DNA of 20,619 nt from Ichthyosporea sp. XGB-2017a. Lineage: Eukaryota; Opisthokonta; Ichthyosporea. This document shows, in pieces, positions 15,916 through 20,619 of this stretch. The number at the start of each line of letters is the position of its first letter. The stretch's first letter is position 1. The DNA is taken from positions 233,933 to 254,551 of the forward strand of contig PDIM01000016.1 in the NCBI GenBank assembly GCA_002811675.1, given 5' to 3'. The translations under genes were made by a program, and so were the position numbers. The notes below the pieces were generated by a model, which was given only the letters and a program-made list of their open reading frames with translations, made no database searches and was not told where the DNA came from.

Positions 15916-18598
15916 ATGATTTCAAAGGAAAGTATTGAGAAAATTAAGGCGGACAGTCGACAGAAATACCCTTATGCGGCAGTGAACAGCACGGAGGCAG
16001 CTGAAGAAACCCTTAATGTTGCACGATCAAGCGGCTATGAGAAGAACAGAAAGTTGGTGTATATTGCTGCTCTGATTGGAATCCTCCTGTTTGGAGCTGC
16101 AGTTGTTACTGTGACCTACTTTATGGTGAAGAAATCTTCTGCCCCTGTGCCGGTATCATCCAATGATGATGCACACCACCATACGAGTCACCAAAGCAAG
16201 GACATCCCTGATCTGACACTTCCATCTGATGAGGAGGACCTTGGAAGAATGTTGGAAGAAATGGGAAAGGAGCTGGAAGACTCCATGTCCGAAGATGAAA
16301 AGAAGGCCATTTCTCAGATTGTTGATGATGTGACTGAGGACGTTGAGATACTGAGTTCTTTTGTGAATAACATGATGGATAATGCTGAAATTACTGAACC
16401 TAGAATTGACCTAGATGTATCAAATTCTATCATGCAGCAGGTTGCTGAAAATTTGGTGACATCCAATGCCGACAATGCTGATGAGGACGGATTCTTTGGC
16501 CAAGAAACAATGGAAAAAATGCTGGATACTATTGGAGAGCAAATGACCAATGACTTGATGGATTTTGCAACCAGCACTGCCCCTGCTATTGAAAATGAGG
16601 AAATCCCAATGGCAGCTGCTTTCAGACCAAAGACCCAAAAGAAGTCTAAGACACCTGGCTTCTTTCAAAAGACAACTGTGGTCGAATCCACTAAGGATGG
16701 TCAGGTAACCACAACAGAGGTCAATGACAACGGCCACATTTCCAAGACCAAGACAACATCCAAAAGCAAACTATCTGGCTTCCCTGATGTTGGTCTTTCT
16801 GGCTTATTCGATAGCTTCCCCTCTATGTTCGCTGAGGATGAACGTGAAAGCCAGGAAATGGAAATGCCTGAGTTTGGACTTATCAAGAGCATTTTTCCAA
16901 CTGATTTGTCGGAAAAGCTTAAGATGCCAAGCATTCCCAGCTTAAAGTTTGAGCTCCCCCACTTTAGTGTGCCCTCATTTTTTGGAGATGCCAACGATGA
17001 TGAACCAATGGTTGTTACTTTTATTATGGATGATGATGATGAAGGTGCTAAAGCCAATAAACCTAATTTGACCCTCTATTTACCGGCTTTTGACTGCCCT
17101 CAGCTTCCAGCTTCAAGTAGTCAGGCCATACCTGACTCCGTATTTGAATTGCGCCCCCAAGACATTCGTGTCACAATGGCTCTTGGGGACTCAATAACGG
17201 CAGGTAAGTGTTGACATGTTTTGAAAGCTCTTACCACCTTTTTATATTTATTTGTTATTCACAAATTTTGCATTTTTTTAAATTTAGGCTTTGGAACGTT
17301 GGGAAAAAGCAAGCATTTATTTCACAACCTTTATGAAAATAGAGGCTCTTCGTTTTCTATCGGAGATGGTAATATTCCCAAAGAGTTCCTCCATCCGAAT
17401 AATACAGGCGTGATGCATACAATTCCAACCCTCCTTAAGCATTACGCACAAGTAAATGAAAAGCCATTTTTACCGGTGGGTGTATCAAGAGGTGAGCATG
17501 TTCTTGAGCTTTGCTATGGAAAGATATGCCCATCTCAGTACCGTCCAAGTTATGACCGACTGAACTCTGCAATGTCTGGTGCAATGGTTGGAGATATTCG
17601 GAAAAAAGAGCTGCCCTACCTCTTTAAGCAGTAAAATAAACTGCACAGCAAGTGTGGACGAGCGAAGCTTGTGTAAGGGACCCAGTTTTGAGAAGCATAA
17701 TTTTTGGGGGATGGGAGTTTTATCCAATCAGAGGGCTGCATTTTCAATATATCCTCGAAAAAATTGACTGTCAAAAGGGCCTGAGCTGATGAGAGAAAAA
17801 CGCTACGCTGCGCTTCGCTCAATAACAAGCTTCGGATGGCAGGTCCAAGAGGGTAAGTGTCCTATATTATTTTACAATTGCCTATGAGTTCAAATGTTTG
17901 CCTGTCAATTTCTAACTCTTTGTTTCTGACTCACTTTATTCTCTTAATTGGGCAGGTCTTCTGAGCTTTCCAAAATATACGATGATGATTGGTCTATGTT
18001 AACTTTGCTTATTGGGGCCAATGATGCATGTCTGGCCTGTGACAAATCTTACGAAAAGGTAGATCTGGATCATTTGGCAGATGTGTATGAACATGAACTC
18101 CAGGAGACCCTAAAGCAGCTGAAAAAGAACATAGGTCGATTGTTTGTGAATGTTGTTGAGCTATTCAAAGTTTCCCACGTTGCGGATCTCTCCTTCCGTG
18201 ACAAGCGATGCACAAAGATTCATGAAAGAATTCCATTTGAGTGCAAATGTGCATTTGAGGAAGGTGAACGTGGGATACGAGCACGCAAACAGGTAGACTC
18301 ACTTGTTGATAAGTACAACGAAAGAATAGTGAAGATTGTAACCTCAATGATGGCAGAAAAGGATCCTCATTTTGCAGTGGTTGTCCAGCCTACCTTTGTA
18401 GATGCTAATATTTCTCGACTACCGCTGGAGATGCTTTCAATGCTTGACTGCTTCCACCCTAGTGTTTATGGGCATCAGATGGTTGCTCTTCATATGTGGA
18501 ACAATATGATTACACCAAAAAAAGACAAGGAACGTGGGGTCAAAATGAATATTCCATTCAAATGCCCCACAAAAGATACCCTTCTATATACATACTAA
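15916..18598 (+). CDS. Membrane-anchored phospholipase B-like SGNH/GDSL hydrolase, 757 aa
   Basis: The model is join(15916..17203,17288..17630,17956..18598). The frame is open from an ATG at 15796, but that version runs through a 22-T tract; the ATG at 15916 has a good context (ACCACAATGA) and is preferred. A transmembrane segment lies at about residues 46-70, so the protein is type II with its catalytic part outside or in the lumen. Residues about 74-425 are acidic and unrecognised. The lipase part begins at ALGDSITAG (nucleophile Ser about 426), interrupted by intron 1, and continues with RGSSFSIGDGN and LNSAMSGA. After the last splice come DDDWSMLTLLIGAND (Asn566 of the GxND block) and MLDCFHPSVYGH with Asp708 and His711. 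These match the phospholipase B1 family, which removes acyl chains from phospholipids. All catalytic residues are present. Intron 2 is unusual, as described in its own entry. The gene converges with the DnaJ gene. Confidence 0.85.
17204..17287 (+). other. Lipase intron 1 (84 bp)
   Basis: The donor is GGCAG|GTAAGTG and the acceptor TTTTTTTAAATTTAG|GC. Phase 1. Joining restores GDSITAGFGTLG, the continuous first SGNH block, so the junction is well supported. Confidence 0.95.
17631..17955 (+). other. Lipase intron 2 (325 bp), unusually long with a weak donor
   Basis: The simplest junction is AAGCA|GTAAAATAA to TTAATTGGGCAG|GTC. It keeps phase 2 and gives LFKQSSELSKIYDDDW, which fits the spacing of the phospholipase B family. 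The donor is weak compared with GTAAGT at other junctions. The region contains a strong unused GTAAGT at 17853 and a 10-bp inverted repeat (17663-17672 and 17825-17834). Confidence 0.6.
17796..17852 (+). other. Possible 57-nt cassette exon in the lipase gene
   Basis: From GAGAG|A at 17796 to GG|GTAAGT at 17852 an open 57-nt segment has exactly the phase needed to sit between exons 2 and 3, adding 19 residues ending MAGPRG. The intron after it would be 103 bp, normal for this window. Its acceptor lacks a pyrimidine tract, which argues against it. Confidence 0.3.
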
Positions 18599-18620
18599 AT
18601 TCTAATATTTTGTTCAAATA

Positions 18621-18626
18621 TTTATT
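18621..18626 (-). terminator. Candidate poly(A) signal of the DnaJ gene
   Basis: TTTATT on the plus strand reads AATAAA on the minus strand, 210 bases after the DnaJ stop and only 22 bases beyond the convergent lipase stop. No closer exact hexamer was noticed. Confidence 0.25.
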
Positions 18627-18636
18627 CCTTTTCCAC

Positions 18637-18642
18637 AATAAA
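18637..18642 (+). terminator. Candidate poly(A) signal of the lipase gene
   Basis: AATAAA 38 bases after the TAA at 18596-18598; a second copy lies at 18765-18770. Confidence 0.6.
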
Positions 18643-18836
18643 TGCAAGAATGCTTACACTCCTAAATTCAACAATTTAAAACCTACTGCATTCTCTAATT
18701 ATTGAACACAACAACCCTCGTTTTATCTTTTAAGAATGCTTTGAAAGGTATATCATCACAACTTGAATAAATAATAAAAATACATCCGGTGTCATTCGTT
18801 TCTCAAGTTATTTGTCTTTTTCATCTCTTTACAACA

Positions 18837-20513
18837 CTATTTCGCAGGGTTGCCACTTGTTTTCTTATCTTTACCCAGAAGGGCGCTCTTCAGCTTTGAA
18901 AATTGCTCAGAGAAAAATCCCGTAGAGCGACATGATTCATTATCCTCTTCTGGGGCATCAGCTTGCCCTTGCCCTAGATGCTTGTCTGAAGAACTATTGG
19001 GTGTTGGTGGTGAGGACTTCTCTTCGCTTGGGCGCTGCGGCCTGATATTCACCTTTCCTTTGCTTTTAGCTAAAATGTCTTCCTCAAAGATAGACCACTC
19101 CTCCATTAACTCCCTTTGTCGGTCTTTAATATTCTTTGGGATTACAATATTAAAGTGCACAAAATGATGCCCGTAGGTATTTGACTTGATTCCCTTGATA
19201 CCACGCTGACTTAATCTTAGCGTATCTGAGGGTTGTGTACCGCTGGGGATACGAAGATCTACAAGGCCATCTAGACTTTGAACATTAGTAGACCCACCAA
19301 GTATCGCTTGGGCAAGTGATATATCAACAGTTGAGTGGACATCCTGGCCCTCTCGGCGGAACACACTGCTTGGCATTACTCGGACATTCACATACACTCC
19401 TCCGCGAGGTCCTCCATTCATACCTGCATTTCCCAATCCCGGAAGCTGGATCTGAATACCATTATCAACACCGGCAGGGATGTTCAACGTGTGGCTCTTC
19501 ACCTCCGCTGTAGTACCCTGCCCCCGGCAAGGGCTACACGGGTTCCTGTTTACGGTTCCCACACCACCACAAGTTCGGCAAGGCGAAGAGGAGCGAAACA
19601 TGCCGAAATTCATATCCTCCTGTCCTGATCCACCACAAGTAGGGCAAGTAGATGGTCTGCTTCCTTTCTTTGCTCCTGTGCCACTGCACGATTTGCAAGT
19701 TTCCCTAACATTGAACTTGATGGGCTTGGTCACTCCGTGTACAGCCTCCATGAAAGACAATGAGATATCTAATTCCATGTCATCTCCAGGAATTGGGTAG
19801 GAGCCTCCTTGTCGCGCACGACTACGCCCTTGAGAACCAAACATTTCCTCAAAATGTCTAAAAAGATCTTCAGCGGAGCCCTGTCCCCCGCCCGCAAATG
19901 GATTTCCCCCTGCTCCTCCTCCGAAGGGGTGTCCTCCACCAAACCCACCAGCACCTCCATTTTCCGCAGCAAAGCCAAACTGATCATAATTGGCACGGCG
20001 CTCTTTATCACCCAGCACTTCATATGCTTCACTAACAGCCTGGAATTTCTTCTGGGCAGCCTCGTCCTTATTCGTGTCCGGATGATACTTTTTTGCCAAT
20101 TTGTAGTACGCCCGTTTAATATCCGACTGGGAGGCCCCACGAGACACCCCCAATGTTTCGTAGTAATCCTCCTTACGCTCACTCCCACTCGAATGAAACA
20201 AGGCCCAGCCTAATCCTCGCCCTCCGGCTCCACCGCTACCCATAAACACACTCGCCCCGGCCTTGCAATACAACGAGCCAGCCAGGCCCGAGCCACCCCC
20301 GGTCAAGGCAGACCAGCCCCCTCCTATTCCACCACAAGCTCCCTTCAGCATGGGCATGAGGTGGGCAGGATGACGGGCCGGAGATCCCGCGTGGACAGAG
20401 AATGTTCTGAATAGCTGTCCTATCATCTTCCTAGCTCCCCTTTCTCCTCCTCCCATTCGCAACACCGCCACAGAGGCAGATCCACAACCGCTTAGTAACA
20501 AAGAGCTTCCCAT
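18837..20513 (-). CDS. Mitochondrial DnaJ/Hsp40 co-chaperone (type I; Mdj1/Tid1-like), 558 aa
   Basis: A single exon begins at ATG 20513. It is a type I J-protein that stimulates the ATPase of mitochondrial Hsp70 for protein folding and import. Residues 1 to about 110 form a long Gly/Ala/Arg/Ser-rich presequence with almost no acidic residues, containing RTFSV and ending near ALFHSSG, as expected of matrix targeting. The J domain is at about 115-179 with HPD at 144-146. A Gly/Phe-rich linker covers about 180-240. The zinc-binding region at 273-334 has all four CxxCxGxG repeats ([32 protein letters not shown]). The two-lobed substrate-binding region runs to about 475. The tail (to 558) is polar, Ser/Pro/Lys-rich and unusual in length. 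Targeting is inferred from composition; a plastid location cannot be excluded if the organism has one. Confidence 0.93.
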   Translation of the reverse strand: MGSSLLLSGCGSASVAVLRMGGGERGARKMIGQLFRTFSVHAGSPARHPAHLMPMLKGACGGIGGGWSALTGGGSGLAGSLYCKAGASVFMGSGGAGGRGLGWALFHSSGSERKEDYYETLGVSRGASQSDIKRAYYKLAKKYHPDTNKDEAAQKKFQAVSEAYEVLGDKERRANYDQFGFAAENGGAGGFGGGHPFGGGAGGNPFAGGGQGSAEDLFRHFEEMFGSQGRSRARQGGSYPIPGDDMELDISLSFMEAVHGVTKPIKFNVRETCKSCSGTGAKKGSRPSTCPTCGGSGQEDMNFGMFRSSSPCRTCGGVGTVNRNPCSPCRGQGTTAEVKSHTLNIPAGVDNGIQIQLPGLGNAGMNGGPRGGVYVNVRVMPSSVFRREGQDVHSTVDISLAQAILGGSTNVQSLDGLVDLRIPSGTQPSDTLRLSQRGIKGIKSNTYGHHFVHFNIVIPKNIKDRQRELMEEWSIFEEDILAKSKGKVNIRPQRPSEEKSSPPTPNSSSDKHLGQGQADAPEEDNESCRSTGFFSEQFSKLKSALLGKDKKTSGNPAK

Positions 20514-20619
20514 TTGTTCTGCTGTGTGTCGCTGTGTGTTCTATCTCACTTGATGTAAACTAAGCTCAAGATATATAATAATATATATATATATATGTCT
20601 GGAGAAAAAGAAAGAAAGA
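20514..20619. promoter_or_regulatory. Leader of the DnaJ gene: AT repeat and pyrimidine-AG
   Basis: An (AT)-rich repeat at 20571-20596 lies about 60-85 bases upstream of the start codon and could serve as a TATA-like element. Beyond it, on the minus strand, an uninterrupted pyrimidine run at the window edge ends in CCAG (AG at 20600-20599), an excellent match to a 3' splice site, 85 bases before the ATG. Confidence 0.4.

Noticed and set aside
17221-17634. Independent 137-aa gene
   Set aside because: It is exon 2 of the lipase gene: its true left edge is the acceptor at 17287, and its stop lies across the donor at 17631.

Overview
The window is nuclear DNA of a eukaryote, probably a single-celled protist whose lineage I cannot fix. 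The signs are spliceosomal GT-AG introns inside recognisable domains (CDS introns of about 84-109 bp plus one longer), AATAAA-type poly(A) signals after most genes, long homopolymer and dinucleotide tracts in AT-rich spacers, and proteins typical of eukaryotic secretory systems: glycosyltransferase family 92, EGF-like repeats, a ShKT domain, a phospholipase B-type SGNH hydrolase and a mitochondrial DnaJ. There are no bacterial ribosome binding sites, operons, tRNA, rRNA or CRISPR.

Layout. 3-182 (+): possible last 59 codons of a gene entering from the left. 1028-2695 (+): GT92-like glycosyltransferase, type II membrane protein, 555 aa. 2773-9496 (-): one gene built from two open frames joined across a 97-bp intron, giving a 2208-aa type II membrane protein with EGF-like modules. 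10026-11211 (-): a four-exon gene (294 aa) of unknown function, reconstructed here from splice sites. 12670-14577 (+): 635-aa secreted or lumenal protein with a ShKT domain and two extreme Asp/Glu tracts. 15916-18598 (+): a three-exon, 757-aa membrane-anchored phospholipase B-like SGNH hydrolase, possibly with a 57-nt alternative exon. 18837-20513 (-): 558-aa mitochondrial DnaJ/Mdj1/Tid1-type chaperone.

Organisation. Two gene pairs converge with short shared 3' regions (77 bp at 2696-2772, 238 bp at 18599-18836). One pair diverges across about 1.46 kb (11212-12669). The spacers hold microsatellites, poly-A/T tracts, a GC-rich island (about 14935-15415) and a possible degenerate dispersed repeat in two copies. 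Several frames begin at GTG or TTG, which are not starts here. They are either trimmed to the first ATG or shown to be internal exons.

Function. Four of the six full-length genes encode proteins that enter the secretory pathway (glycosyltransferase, giant EGF protein, acidic ShKT protein, membrane-bound lipase). Nothing proves that they work together. The observations most worth following are: (1) a pyrimidine-rich tract ending in AG upstream of the start codon of all six full-length genes, which would fit spliced-leader trans-splicing or widespread 5'UTR introns; (2) the giant EGF protein, which is only seen when two exons are joined; (3) the unusual third splice junction of the lipase gene; and (4) the acidic ShKT protein.
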